64,000 nt of DNA, from assembly GCF_016863535.1 (NCBI RefSeq), contig NZ_BOPB01000016.1:1-64000 (forward strand). The letters run 5' to 3'. Made by a program: the position numbers and the translations under genes. Below the pieces are notes generated by a model. The model saw only the letters and a program-made list of their open reading frames with translations. It made no database searches and was not told the origin of the DNA. Below, in pieces: positions 16,406 to 24,925 of the stretch. The stretch's first letter is position 1. The number at the start of each line of letters is the position of its first letter. This DNA is from Micromonospora lutea (GTDB lineage: Bacteria > Actinomycetota > Actinomycetes > Mycobacteriales > Micromonosporaceae).

Positions 16406-16524
16406 GCGCGAGGAGTGAGCCGGGTCTGCGAGCCCCGCAGTCGCGACTGAAGGACATCCCGAGGAGCGCGAGGAGTGAGCCGGGTCTGCGAGCCCCGCAG
16501 TCGCGACTGAAGGACATCCCGTGA
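16402..16524 (+). CDS. Putative 40-residue mini-ORF bridging ruvA and ruvB
   Basis: An ATG overlapping the ruvA stop (ATGA) opens a 40-codon frame that ends in a TGA overlapping the ruvB GTG (GTGA). The peptide is one 20-residue unit repeated exactly except for the first residue (unit core SARSEPGLRAPQSRLKDIP). It is basic, with no membrane segment or cysteine. It has no recognised family. It may simply be a spacer that carries ribosomes from ruvA to ruvB, or an expanded dispersed repeat that happens to stay open. No strong ribosome site of its own is seen apart from the ruvA coupling. Confidence 0.45.
   Translation: MSARSEPGLRAPQSRLKDIPRSARSEPGLRAPQSRLKDIP
16404..16521. repeat. Two 58-bp direct repeats with 60-bp period between ruvA and ruvB
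   Basis: Copies at 16404-16461 and 16464-16521 appear identical. Each contains a small hairpin (CTGCG-agccc-CGCAG), a GTCGCGAC palindrome and, at its end, CTGAAGGACATCCCG. In the second copy that end supplies the AAGGA ribosome site for the ruvB GTG. I recall similar repeats ahead of other genes in Micromonospora genomes, but cannot check this here. Confidence 0.92.
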
Positions 16525-17591
16525 CCGGCCCCGACGGCGGACTGGTCTCGGCGTACGTCGACGACGCGGAACGGGACGCGGAGGCCAGTGTCCGGCCGAA
16601 GCGCCTCGCCGAGTTCATCGCGCAGGATCGGGTCCGCGATCAGCTCGACCTGCTGCTCCAGGGCGCCATGCGGCGCGGCTCGCCGCCCGACCACATCCTG
16701 CTCTCGGGCCCACCGGGCCTGGGGAAGACCAGCCTGGCCAACATCGTGGCCGCCGAGTTGGGCGCCGGCATCCGGGTGACCAGCGGGCCGGCGATCGAAC
16801 GCTCCGGGGACCTGGCGGCGATCCTGACCAGCCTGGCCGAGGGGGACGTGCTCTTCATCGACGAGATCCACCGGATCGCCAAGCCGGCGGAGGAGTTGCT
16901 CTACAGCGCGATGGAGGACTTCCGGGTCGACGTGGTGGTCGGCAAGGGGCCGGGCGCCACCGCCATTCCGCTCGACGTGGAGCCGTTCACGCTGGTCGGC
17001 GCGACCACCAGATCGGGTCTGCTCACCGGTCCGATGCGGGACCGGTTCGGCTTCGTGGCACACCTGGACTTCTACGCACCGGCCGACCTGGAGACGCTGC
17101 TGCACCGCTCGGCGCGGATCCTCGGGGTGCCGATCACCGAGGAGGGAGCGGCGGAGATCGCCGGTCGGTCCCGGGGCACGCCACGGATCGCCAACCGGCT
17201 GCTGCGCCGGGTGCGGGACTTCGCCGAGGTACGCGCCGACGGTGTGGTCACCATCGAGACCGCCCAGGCCGCGCTGACCGTGTACGACGTGGACGCCCTC
17301 GGCCTGGACCGGCTCGACCGGGCGGTGCTGACCGCACTTGTGGATTCCTTCAAGGGTGGTCCGGTCGGCCTGTCGACGCTGGCCGTGGCGGTCGGGGAGC
17401 AGCCGGACACGGTCGAGGAGGTCTGCGAGCCCTTCCTGGTCCGGGCCGGGCTGCTGGCGCGTACGCCCCGGGGGCGGGTGGCCACCGAGGCGGCCTGGCG
17501 CCATCTGGGTCGTACGCCACCGAATGGTACATTTGCGGCAGAAGCTACTCCTGCACCCGATCTGTTCTCGGTGGACATCGGTGAGCCGTGA
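16521..17591 (+). CDS. ruvB: Holliday junction branch migration helicase RuvB
   Basis: 356 residues. AAA+ ATPase with Walker A GPPGLGKTSLA, Walker B VLFIDEIHR, sensor region GATTRSGLLTGPMRDRFG and the winged-helix C-terminus (GPVGLSTLAVAVGEQPDTVE). Forms hexameric rings that drive branch migration with RuvA. The GTG start directly abuts the second 58-bp repeat, whose AAGGA is the only nearby ribosome site. A short N-terminal extension before the conserved VRPKRLAEFIAQ segment is normal in actinomycetes. Confidence 0.97.
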   Translation: MTGPDGGLVSAYVDDAERDAEASVRPKRLAEFIAQDRVRDQLDLLLQGAMRRGSPPDHILLSGPPGLGKTSLANIVAAELGAGIRVTSGPAIERSGDLAAILTSLAEGDVLFIDEIHRIAKPAEELLYSAMEDFRVDVVVGKGPGATAIPLDVEPFTLVGATTRSGLLTGPMRDRFGFVAHLDFYAPADLETLLHRSARILGVPITEEGAAEIAGRSRGTPRIANRLLRRVRDFAEVRADGVVTIETAQAALTVYDVDALGLDRLDRAVLTALVDSFKGGPVGLSTLAVAVGEQPDTVEEVCEPFLVRAGLLARTPRGRVATEAAWRHLGRTPPNGTFAAEATPAPDLFSVDIGEP

Positions 17592-17613
17592 TCTGTTCGT
17601 GATCTGTGTGGCA

Positions 17614-17643
17614 TTCGGCGTTCCCAGACAGAGCGACTAGACT
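17614..17643 (+). promoter_or_regulatory. Possible promoter for yajC
   Basis: TTCGGC and TAGACT separated by 18 bp, about 90 bp before the yajC start. Just upstream GTGATCTGT occurs twice in tandem (17588 onward). Short match, listed as a candidate only. Confidence 0.3.
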
Positions 17644-17729
17644 CGCCGCGGTCTGTACAGGACGTGCAAATCCGCCTCCGCTCCGGTGCCAACGCGCCGG
17701 CCCGGCGGCCAATGGGAAGGTCGACAACC

Positions 17730-18068
17730 GTGCAATACGCAGCAGATGGCGGCGGAGCGGGAGGCTTCACGCCGATCCTCATGATCGCTCTGCTCTTCGG
17801 CGTCATGTACTTCATGATGATCCGTCCGCAGCAGAAGCGCCGCCGCGAGGCCGAATCGATGCAGGCCAACCTCTCCGCGGGCGACGAGGTGGTCACCATC
17901 GGCGGGCTCTACGGCACGGTCACCGGTGTCGAGGACGACAGCGTCCTGCTGGAGGTCGCTCCCGGAGTGCAGACCCGCTACGCCCGGCCGGCGATCGCCC
18001 GGGTGGTCACCCCGGCGGAGCGGCCGGTCGAGGCGACCCCCGAGGAAACCGACTCGGTCAAGGACTGA
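17730..18068 (+). CDS. yajC: Preprotein translocase accessory subunit YajC
   Basis: 112 residues from the GTG at 17730; an upstream ATG at 17712 is possible. After a Gly-rich start there is one membrane segment (FTPILMIALLFGVMYFMMI) followed by the hallmark RPQQKRRRE and a cytosolic beta domain (LSAGDEVVTIGGLYGTVTGV), then an acidic tail. YajC associates with SecDF and the SecYEG channel. It is separated from secD by 266 bp containing a strong hairpin, so the two may be partly uncoupled. Confidence 0.93.
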   Translation: MQYAADGGGAGGFTPILMIALLFGVMYFMMIRPQQKRRREAESMQANLSAGDEVVTIGGLYGTVTGVEDDSVLLEVAPGVQTRYARPAIARVVTPAERPVEATPEETDSVKD

Positions 18069-18076
18069 CGTCGAGT

Positions 18077-18114
18077 CCCGTCCGGGTCGCCGGCCCACCG
18101 GCAGCTCGGACGGG
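18077..18114 (+). terminator. Nested hairpin after yajC
   Basis: CCCGTCCG pairs with CGGACGGG, and inside them GCCGG pairs with CCGGC, starting 9 bp after the yajC stop. No T run. Likely a terminator or processing hairpin before secD. Confidence 0.6.
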
Positions 18115-18141
18115 GCATCCGCCCGCGTCCCCGGGTGGGTG

Positions 18142-18169
18142 TCATCCTCGAACTGCGCATTGAGATAAT
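18142..18169 (+). promoter_or_regulatory. Possible promoter for secD-secF
   Basis: GATAAT in a locally AT-rich patch, with TCATCC 16 bp upstream, about 165 bp before the secD GTG and after the yajC hairpin. The -35 match is weak. Confidence 0.3.
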
Positions 18170-18334
18170 TGGATAGCAGGCCGCCGGCTCGTACCCGGTC
18201 TACGCGCCCGCGCCGACCACCCGAGGCGGCGGCACCAGCCCGGGCACCGTCGGGAGGCAGGCCGTCGGCCCGGGGATTCCGGCCGACCCGCCGCCGCGCC
18301 CGCGGCGGCGTGACCACAGGGAGACAGGACAGCC

Positions 18335-20233
18335 GTGGCACCACCTCAGGGACAGATGCGCCCGGGACGGCAGTTGGCCGTACTCGGGGCCATCTTCGTC
18401 GTCCTTTATCTTTTGGTGTTTTTCTCGGGCGGTGCCAGCGGTAGCTGGAAAGATCGGCTCGAACCCCGCCTCGGTCTTGACCTGGTCGGTGGCACCCGGC
18501 TGACGCTGGAGGCCACCAACACCCTGGACGGCCGGGCTCCGACGGCCGACAACCTGGAGCGCGCCCGCCAGATCATCGAGAGCCGGGTCAACGCGTACGG
18601 CGTGGCCGAGGCCGAGGTGGTCACCGAGGGCGACCGCAACATCGTCGTCTCCCTGCCCGGCGAGAACCGCGAGCTCAACGAGGTCGGGAACGCGGCCGAG
18701 CTGCGGTTCCGCAAAGTGCTGAAGATCGTCGATGGCAGCGGGTCGATCCCGTCACCGGCGCCGACCGAGAGCCCCGAGGCGACCCCGTCGGGCACCGCGA
18801 GCCCGCAGGCCACGCCATCAGGCACCGCGAGCCCCACGCCCGATGCCGAGGCCAGTTCGTCCCCGTCAGCCAGCGCCGGTGGTCAGGGCGGTGGCGCCCC
18901 GACGCCGACGCCCTCGGAGAGCCCGTCGCCCACCCCGTCGGCCACGGCGAGCGAAGAGGTGACGCAGAGCGTCGAGGAGCAGCGCCGCGCCGTCGAGCAG
19001 AAGGTCGGTGCGGAGGCGTGGGCCGCCGCGAGCGGTTTGCAGGCGCCGGCCGACCTGAGCGCCGACCCGTCGCTGGCCGAGAAGCTCAAGCCGTTCGGTG
19101 AGCTGAGCGGGCGCGAGGTCGCGGTGCTGCCGGCGCTGATGCAGTTCAACGTGCCGACGATCAGCTGTGTTCAGCTCGACGACCGGCCTCCGGCGTCCAT
19201 CTCCGACCCGGACCAGCAGGTCGTCGCCTGCGAGGGTGGCTACGCCAAGAACCTGTTGGACGTGGCCAAGGTGCTCGGCACCGACGTCTCCGACGCCAAC
19301 GCGGTGCGTGACCAGACCAGCCAGTGGGTGGTCAGCCTGAACTTCACCAGCTCCGGCCAGCAGAACTGGACCGCGCTGACCCGCGAGGCGTTCAACAACG
19401 AGGGCCAGGCCTGTGACGCCTCCGCGCTCGGCGACGAGGGCAAGTGCCGGGTCGCCGTGGTGCTGGACAACGAGATCATCTCGTCGCCGCAGATCCAGGG
19501 TGTGCTCACCGGCAACTCCCAGATCACCGGTAACTTCAACAACGCTGAGGCCAGCGAGCTGGCCGGTTACCTGAGCTACGGTGCCCTGCCGGTCACCTTC
19601 GAGGCGCAGGAGCAGCAGAACGTCACCGCCACCCTGGGCGCCAGCCACCTGCGGGCCGGTCTGCTCGCGGCCGGTATCGGCATGCTGCTGGTCATCATCT
19701 ACTCGTTCTTCTACTACCGACTGCTGGGCTCGGTGATCTTCCTGAGCCTGATCCTGTCGGCGCTGCTGCTCTTCGGCGCCCTGGTGGTGCTCGGCCGGCA
19801 GATCGGCTTCACGCTCACCCTCGCCGGCATCGCCGGCATCATCGTCTCGCTCGGTGTGGCGGCGGACTCGTTCGTCATCTACTTCGAACGACTCAAGGAC
19901 GAGATCCGGGAGGGGCGCAGCCCGCGCAGCGCGGTACCCCGGGCCTGGATCCGGGCCCGCCGCACGATCATCTCCGCCAACGCGATCACGATCATGTCGG
20001 CCGTGGTGCTCTACGTCGTCTCGGTCGGCACGGTGAAGGGCTTCGCCTTCGCCCTGGGCCTGGCGACGGTGCTCGACCTGCTCGTGGTCTTCCTCTTCCG
20101 GCATCCCATCATGACGATGTTCGCCCGAACCAAGGCGTTCCTGTCCCCACGGGTCAGCGGCCTGGGCCGGGCTCTTCCCGCCCGCCCGTCGGAGCAGGCT
20201 CAGCCCCGCAACCAGCGTGTCAAGGAGGCCTGA
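18335..20233 (+). CDS. secD: Protein translocase subunit SecD
   Basis: 632 residues. An N-terminal membrane segment (LAVLGAIFVVLYLLVFF) is followed by LGLDLVGGTRLTLEA, the typical first periplasmic motif. The C-terminal half has five membrane segments including GIAGIIVSLGVAADSFVIYFERLKDE, the RND-like SecD signature. SecD uses the proton gradient to assist late secretion. Unusual feature: residues about 135-206 in the large outer domain are a Pro/Ser/Thr/Ala-rich insert (runs such as TPSGTASPQATPSGTASP) followed by a charged helix. It should lie outside the membrane as a flexible loop. secF follows after 1 bp. Confidence 0.96.
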   Translation: MAPPQGQMRPGRQLAVLGAIFVVLYLLVFFSGGASGSWKDRLEPRLGLDLVGGTRLTLEATNTLDGRAPTADNLERARQIIESRVNAYGVAEAEVVTEGDRNIVVSLPGENRELNEVGNAAELRFRKVLKIVDGSGSIPSPAPTESPEATPSGTASPQATPSGTASPTPDAEASSSPSASAGGQGGGAPTPTPSESPSPTPSATASEEVTQSVEEQRRAVEQKVGAEAWAAASGLQAPADLSADPSLAEKLKPFGELSGREVAVLPALMQFNVPTISCVQLDDRPPASISDPDQQVVACEGGYAKNLLDVAKVLGTDVSDANAVRDQTSQWVVSLNFTSSGQQNWTALTREAFNNEGQACDASALGDEGKCRVAVVLDNEIISSPQIQGVLTGNSQITGNFNNAEASELAGYLSYGALPVTFEAQEQQNVTATLGASHLRAGLLAAGIGMLLVIIYSFFYYRLLGSVIFLSLILSALLLFGALVVLGRQIGFTLTLAGIAGIIVSLGVAADSFVIYFERLKDEIREGRSPRSAVPRAWIRARRTIISANAITIMSAVVLYVVSVGTVKGFAFALGLATVLDLLVVFLFRHPIMTMFARTKAFLSPRVSGLGRALPARPSEQAQPRNQRVKEA

Positions 20234-20234
20234 G

Positions 20235-21425
20235 ATGGCTGAGACTGGTCTGGCAGCCCGCCTCTACCGAGGTGAGGCCGGCCTCAACATCGTCGGCCGA
20301 CGCAAGGTGTGGTTCACCATCGCCGCCGTGCTGGTGGCGGTCGCGCTCGGCAGCGTCATCTTCCGCGGCTTCAGCCTCGGTATCGAGTTCGCCGGCGGCA
20401 ACTCGTTCCAGGTCCCGACCAGCGTCGGCACCCTGGAGCAGGTGGAGCAGCGCGCGGGCGAGGTGATGGCCAGCACCGTCGAGGGCGGCAAGGTGGTCAC
20501 CACCCAGCAGGTCGGCGGGGGCGGTGGCGAGTTCTACGAGCTGCGCACCACCGAGCTCGACTCCGAGCAGGCCGAGGCGGTCCGGCTCGAGTTGGGGCGG
20601 GTGTTCAACGTCGACCCGGCGGAGATCGCGAGCAACCGGGTCAGCGAGGCCTGGGGCAGCCAGGTGACCAACCGGGCACTGCTCGGTCTGGTGATCTTCC
20701 TTGCGCTGGTGACCGTATACCTGGTGCTGCGCTTCGAGTGGCAGATGGCCGCGGCGGCCGTCTTCTCGCTGGTGATGAACCTGTTCCTCACCGCCGGCCT
20801 CTACTCGATCGTCGGGTTCGAGGTGACCCCGTCGACGATCATCGGATTCCTCACCATCCTGGGCTTCGCCCTGTATGACGTGGTGGTGGTCTTCGACAAG
20901 GTGCAGGAGAACACCCGAGGGATCACCGCGAACAACAACCAGACGTACGGTGAGGCCGCCAACCTGGCGGTCAACCAGAGCCTGATGCGGTCGATCAACA
21001 CCTCGGTCGTCGCGCTGCTCCCGGTCGGTGGCATCCTGTTCATCGGTGCCGGCCTGCTCGGCGCGGGCACCCTGAAGGACCTCGGTTTGGTGCTCTTCGT
21101 CGGTATGGCGATGGCCTTCATCACCTCGATCACGCTGGCCACCCCGCTGCTGGTGGTGCTGAAGAACCGCGACCCGCGGTTCATGGCGCACAACAAGCGG
21201 GTGCAGGCCCGGCGGGCCACGGTTGGCCGGGGTGAGACTCCGGCCAAGGCGGCTGACACCCCCAGCCCGGCCGAGCGTGCGGAGGAACCGGTCACTGCGG
21301 AGGCCGGCGCCCTCGCCGGTGCCGCCGCGCCCAAGGTGGGCGCACGACCGGCGGGTAAGCGTTCCGGCGGCGCCCGGGGCGGGCGTCCTGGCGGCAACCG
21401 TCCGGGCGGCGGAAAGCGACGCTGA
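20235..21425 (+). CDS. secF: Protein translocase subunit SecF
   Basis: 396 residues. AAGGAGG precedes the ATG, which lies one base after the secD stop. First membrane segment VWFTIAAVLVAVALGSVIF, then GFSLGIEFAGGNSFQV, the SecF signature, and a membrane bundle with IIGFLTILGFALYDVVVVFD. The last 80 residues are a Gly/Arg/Pro-rich cytosolic tail (GGARGGRPGGNRPGGGKRR at the end), longer than in E. coli and typical of actinomycetes. Partner of SecD. Confidence 0.96.
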   Translation: MAETGLAARLYRGEAGLNIVGRRKVWFTIAAVLVAVALGSVIFRGFSLGIEFAGGNSFQVPTSVGTLEQVEQRAGEVMASTVEGGKVVTTQQVGGGGGEFYELRTTELDSEQAEAVRLELGRVFNVDPAEIASNRVSEAWGSQVTNRALLGLVIFLALVTVYLVLRFEWQMAAAAVFSLVMNLFLTAGLYSIVGFEVTPSTIIGFLTILGFALYDVVVVFDKVQENTRGITANNNQTYGEAANLAVNQSLMRSINTSVVALLPVGGILFIGAGLLGAGTLKDLGLVLFVGMAMAFITSITLATPLLVVLKNRDPRFMAHNKRVQARRATVGRGETPAKAADTPSPAERAEEPVTAEAGALAGAAAPKVGARPAGKRSGGARGGRPGGNRPGGGKRR

Positions 21426-21470
21426 GGACGCCGGGGACCACCTGGTAGGAACAGGTATCGGCGGCGTCCT
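21425..21470 (+). terminator. Hairpin between secF and apt
   Basis: AGGACGCC pairs with GGCGTCCT, with an inner ACCTG/CAGGT pair. It begins at the secF stop codon. No T run follows. It may end secDF transcription or attenuate read-through into apt. Confidence 0.5.
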
Positions 21471-21530
21471 GCATGCTGTGCGAGCAGTGTGCGGGACGCC
21501 GCCGTCGTGTGGAAGGGAAGCGGAACTGCC

Positions 21531-22097
21531 GTGACGGAGACCCACAGCATCGGGGTACGCGGAGACAGCGGGCCGGAGGTGGCCCGGCTGGTCGCCAGCC
21601 GGGTGCTCGACGTGCCCGATTTCCCCAAGCCCGGCGTCATGTTCAAGGACCTGATGCCGTTGTTCGCCGACGGTGACGTCTTCCGGGACGTGATCGACGG
21701 GATCGTCGCGTACCACGGGCGGGAGTCCTTCGACACCGTGGTCGGCATCGAGGCGCGGGGGTTCGTGGTCGCCGCCGCGATCGCGTACGCCACGGGAGTC
21801 GGGGTGGTGCCGGTGCGTAAGGCCGGCAAGTTGCCCCGGCCGGCCTACGCCGCCTCCTACGAACTGGAGTACGGCGAGGCCACCCTCGAGGTGCACCAGG
21901 ACGCCTTCACGGCGGGTCACCGGGTGCTGGTGGTCGACGACGTGCTCGCCACCGGTGGCACGGCGGCGGCGACGCTGGACCTGGTGGAGCAGGCGGGTGG
22001 CACGGTGACAGGCTTCACTGTGTTGCTGGAGTTGTCGTTCCTCGGCGGGCGTGACCGACTGGCTCCGCGTCCCGTGCATGCCCTGTTGACCGTTTGA
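21531..22097 (+). CDS. apt: Adenine phosphoribosyltransferase
   Basis: 188 residues from the GTG at 21531. The PRPP-binding motif is VLVVDDVLATGGTAAA, and the N-terminal DFPKPGVMFKDLMPLF and GIEARGFVVAAAIAYATG blocks are specific for Apt. It converts adenine and PRPP to AMP in purine salvage. An earlier in-frame GTG at 21489 would add 14 residues. The placement between secF and rel is the common actinobacterial order, which links purine salvage to (p)ppGpp metabolism only by position. Confidence 0.95.
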   Translation: MTETHSIGVRGDSGPEVARLVASRVLDVPDFPKPGVMFKDLMPLFADGDVFRDVIDGIVAYHGRESFDTVVGIEARGFVVAAAIAYATGVGVVPVRKAGKLPRPAYAASYELEYGEATLEVHQDAFTAGHRVLVVDDVLATGGTAAATLDLVEQAGGTVTGFTVLLELSFLGGRDRLAPRPVHALLTV

Positions 22098-22268
22098 GTC
22101 GATGGTGGCTCCGGACGGGCCCGGCACGGTCCGTCCGGCGGAGCGGCACGGCACCCCCGGTGGGGGTAGCATTGCCCATTGCTGACCGGGCGGTGACCCG
22201 CCTGTGCGGCGTCAGACCAGACCGGCCGACGCACGGTCGGTTCGTCCCGGCGAGCGGTGAGGAGGCCG

Positions 22269-24728
22269 GTGTCCCACGAGGTCGTCCCTCCGGTGGAGGG
22301 CACGGTGCATCCGACAGGTGACGCGGAGGGCTCGTTGACCGGCCGTAACGGCGCCGCACCGGCGTCGGGTGGCGGGTCCGGCACGGCGCAGCCGACCGGT
22401 GAGAGCCTTCCTCCGGCCGTCGGTGCCGGCGATACTGGTGATTCCTCGGCGGCCGGTGGATTCGCCCTGTCTCACGCGCCCACCGGGCGGCGGGTCCGGG
22501 CACGGCTCGCCCGGTTCAACGCGCCATGGCAGTCGTCGCAGGTCAGCGAGGTGCTGGAGCCGCTGATCGCGTCGCATCGGGAAAATCACCCCAAGGCTGA
22601 CGCGCGGTTGTTGCAGCGGGCCTTCGACACGGCGGCGCGTTGGCACTCCGGCCAGTACCGCAAGTCCGGCGACCCCTACATCACCCACCCGCTCGCGGTG
22701 GCGACCATCCTGGCGAACCTGGGCATGGACACCACCACCCTGGTCGCCGCGCTGCTGCACGACACCATCGAGGACACGGAGTACTCCCTCGACCAGATGC
22801 GTGCCGACTTCGGTGGCGAGGTCGCCCTGCTGGTCGACGGCGTCACCAAGCTCGACAAGGTCAAGCTCGGTGATGCCGCCAAGGCGGAGACCATCCGCAA
22901 GATGGTCGTCGCCATGGCCAAGGACCCGCGCGTCCTGGTGATCAAGCTGGCCGACCGGCTGCACAACATGCGTACCCTGACCTTCCTGCCCCGACCGAAG
23001 CAGGAGCAGAAGGCGAAGGAGACGCTGGAGATCCTCGCCCCGCTCGCGCATCGCCTCGGTATGAACACCATCAAGTGGGAGCTGGAGGATCTGGCCTTCG
23101 GCACCCTGTTCCCGAAGCGGTTCGAGGAGATCAATCGGCTGATCGGGGAGCACCAGCCGCAGCGGGAGGCGTTGCTGCGCCAGGTGACCCAGAAGGTGCA
23201 GACCGACCTGAAGGCCGCCAAGATCAAGGCGGAGACGACCGGGCGGCCGAAGCACCTCTACTCGATCTACCAGAAAATGATCGTGCGGGGGCGGGACTTC
23301 AACGACATCTACGACCTGGTGGGTGTGCGGATTCTGGTCGACACGGTGCGGGACTGCTACGCGGCGCTGGGGGTGATCCACGCCAACTGGCAGCCGGTGC
23401 CGGGCCGGTTCAAGGACTACATCGCGATGCCGAAGTTCAACATGTACCAGTCGCTGCACACCACGGTGATCGGGCCGACCGGCAAGCCGGTGGAGATGCA
23501 GATCCGCACGTACGCGATGCACCGCACGGCGGAGTTCGGTATCGCGGCGCACTGGAAGTACAAGGAGCACAAGGGCACCCAGATCGTCGGCCCGCCGGCG
23601 CACATCGACGAGATGACCTGGCTGCGGCAACTGCTGGACTGGCAGCGGGAGGCGGCGGACCCGAGCGAGTTCCTGGACGCGCTGCGCTTCGACCTGTCCA
23701 GCCAGGAGGTGTATGTCTTCACCCCGAAGGGCGACGTGATCCCGTTGCCGACGGGGTCGACGCCGGTGGACTTCGCGTACGCGGTGCACACCGAGGTGGG
23801 GCACAAGTGCATCGGGGCGCGGGTCAACGGCAAGCTGGTGCCGTTGGAGTCGACGCTGTCCAACGGTGACGTGATCGAGATCTTCACCTCGAAGTCCGAC
23901 ACGGCCGGCCCGACGCAGGACTGGCTCGGCTTCGTGAAGAGCCCCCGGGCGCGGACGAAGATCCGGCAGTACTTCAACAAGGAGCGCCGCGAGGAGGCGA
24001 TCGAGGAGGGCAAGGACGCGATCGTCAAGGCGATGCGGAAGCAGGGCATGCCGTTGCAGCGGATGCTCACCTCCGACAACCTGATGGCGATCGCCCGGGA
24101 TCTGCATCTGCCCGACGTGGCGTCGCTGTACGCCGCGGTCGGCGACAGTCAGGTCTCCGCCCAGTCGGTGGTGCAGAAGCTGATGGCTTCCTACGGCGGT
24201 GAGGAGGGCGCGGCGGAGGACATCGCCGAGACCGCCGTGGCCACCCGGCCGCCGCGCAGCCGCTCCTCCAGCCACGACCCGGGTGTGGTCGTCCGTGGCG
24301 TCAGCGATGTGTGGATCAAGCTGGCCCGCTGCTGCACTCCGGTCCCGCCGGACTCGGTCTTCGGTTTCGTCACCCGCTCCGGCGGGGTGAGCGTGCACCG
24401 TGACGACTGCGCCAACGCGGAGGACCTGCGCGCCCAGGGCGAGCGGGTGGTCGAGGTGAACTGGAAGCTCACCTCCGCCTCGACGTTCCTGGTGGCGATC
24501 CAGGTGGAGGCGCTCGACCGGCACAAGCTGCTCGCGGACGTCACCCGGGTGCTCTCCGAGGAGCGGGTCAACATCCTCTCCGCCACCGTCACCACCACCC
24601 GCGACCGGGTGGCGGTCAGCCGGTTCAGCTTCGAGATGGCCGACCCCAAACACCTGGGCCACCTCCTCGCCGCCGTCCGCAAGGTCGACGGCGTCTTCGA
24701 CGCCTACCGCGTAACCTCCGGCGCCTAA
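22269..24728 (+). CDS. relA: Bifunctional (p)ppGpp synthetase/hydrolase Rel
   Basis: 819 residues from the GTG at 22269; starts at 22257 or 22304 are also possible because the ribosome site placement is ambiguous. A disordered first 75 residues are followed by the HD hydrolase domain with HDTIED (H near 164), the synthetase domain with RFKDYIAMPKFNMYQSLHT (R near 380), the TGS domain (VYVFTPKGDVIPLPTGSTPV), a conserved RCCTPVPPD zinc-finger-like segment and a C-terminal ACT domain. The RFKD form of the synthetase motif is the charge type associated with bifunctional enzymes, and the HD site is intact, so both activities are expected. This is the stringent response switch. Confidence 0.96.
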   Translation: MSHEVVPPVEGTVHPTGDAEGSLTGRNGAAPASGGGSGTAQPTGESLPPAVGAGDTGDSSAAGGFALSHAPTGRRVRARLARFNAPWQSSQVSEVLEPLIASHRENHPKADARLLQRAFDTAARWHSGQYRKSGDPYITHPLAVATILANLGMDTTTLVAALLHDTIEDTEYSLDQMRADFGGEVALLVDGVTKLDKVKLGDAAKAETIRKMVVAMAKDPRVLVIKLADRLHNMRTLTFLPRPKQEQKAKETLEILAPLAHRLGMNTIKWELEDLAFGTLFPKRFEEINRLIGEHQPQREALLRQVTQKVQTDLKAAKIKAETTGRPKHLYSIYQKMIVRGRDFNDIYDLVGVRILVDTVRDCYAALGVIHANWQPVPGRFKDYIAMPKFNMYQSLHTTVIGPTGKPVEMQIRTYAMHRTAEFGIAAHWKYKEHKGTQIVGPPAHIDEMTWLRQLLDWQREAADPSEFLDALRFDLSSQEVYVFTPKGDVIPLPTGSTPVDFAYAVHTEVGHKCIGARVNGKLVPLESTLSNGDVIEIFTSKSDTAGPTQDWLGFVKSPRARTKIRQYFNKERREEAIEEGKDAIVKAMRKQGMPLQRMLTSDNLMAIARDLHLPDVASLYAAVGDSQVSAQSVVQKLMASYGGEEGAAEDIAETAVATRPPRSRSSSHDPGVVVRGVSDVWIKLARCCTPVPPDSVFGFVTRSGGVSVHRDDCANAEDLRAQGERVVEVNWKLTSASTFLVAIQVEALDRHKLLADVTRVLSEERVNILSATVTTTRDRVAVSRFSFEMADPKHLGHLLAAVRKVDGVFDAYRVTSGA

Positions 24729-24776
24729 CCCCACCCCCCTGCTCCCCCTGTCCCCCCCTCCCACCCCCCTGTCCGG

Positions 24777-24837
24777 GTTGATCATGAGGTTGTTGTCGCG
24801 GCACCGGCGTGTCGCGGGCAATAACCTCATGATCGAC
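24777..24837. repeat. TTGATCA-ended intergenic palindrome, copy 2 (3' of rel)
   Basis: Arms gttgatcatgaggttgttg and caataacctcatgatcgac flank a short GC-rich loop. The arms are nearly identical to those of the copy after dnaE. It lies 48 bp after the rel stop, again directly after a C-rich tract (24730-24770). A G-rich run (24845-24880) follows. Confidence 0.85.
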
Positions 24838-24843
24838 GGCTTC

Positions 24844-24880
24844 AGGGGGGAGGGGGGAGGAGGGGGGAGGGGGAAGGGGA
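24844..24880. repeat. G-run tract with quadruplex potential
   Basis: At least five runs of five or six G separated by single A or GA/AA. On the plus strand it could form a G-quadruplex; on the minus strand it is the C-rich tail after the cyclophilin terminator hairpin. It lies in the convergent gap between rel and the cyclophilin genes. Confidence 0.75.
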
Positions 24881-24911
24881 AGCGCCCGCCGGGGTGGTCG
24901 GCGGGCGCTTC
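24879..24911 (-). terminator. Hairpin terminator after cyclophilin genes
   Basis: Perfect 12-bp stem GAAGCGCCCGCC/GGCGGGCGCTTC with a 9-base loop, 15 bp past the stop of the leftward cyclophilin gene. The position suits a terminator for both convergent units. Confidence 0.75.
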
Positions 24912-24925
24912 GGGTGGTGCGGGGG

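Noticed and set aside
16402..16524. 58-bp repeats as a CRISPR array or insertion sequence
   Set aside because: Only two copies with a 2-bp gap between them, no spacers, no transposase and no inverted ends.
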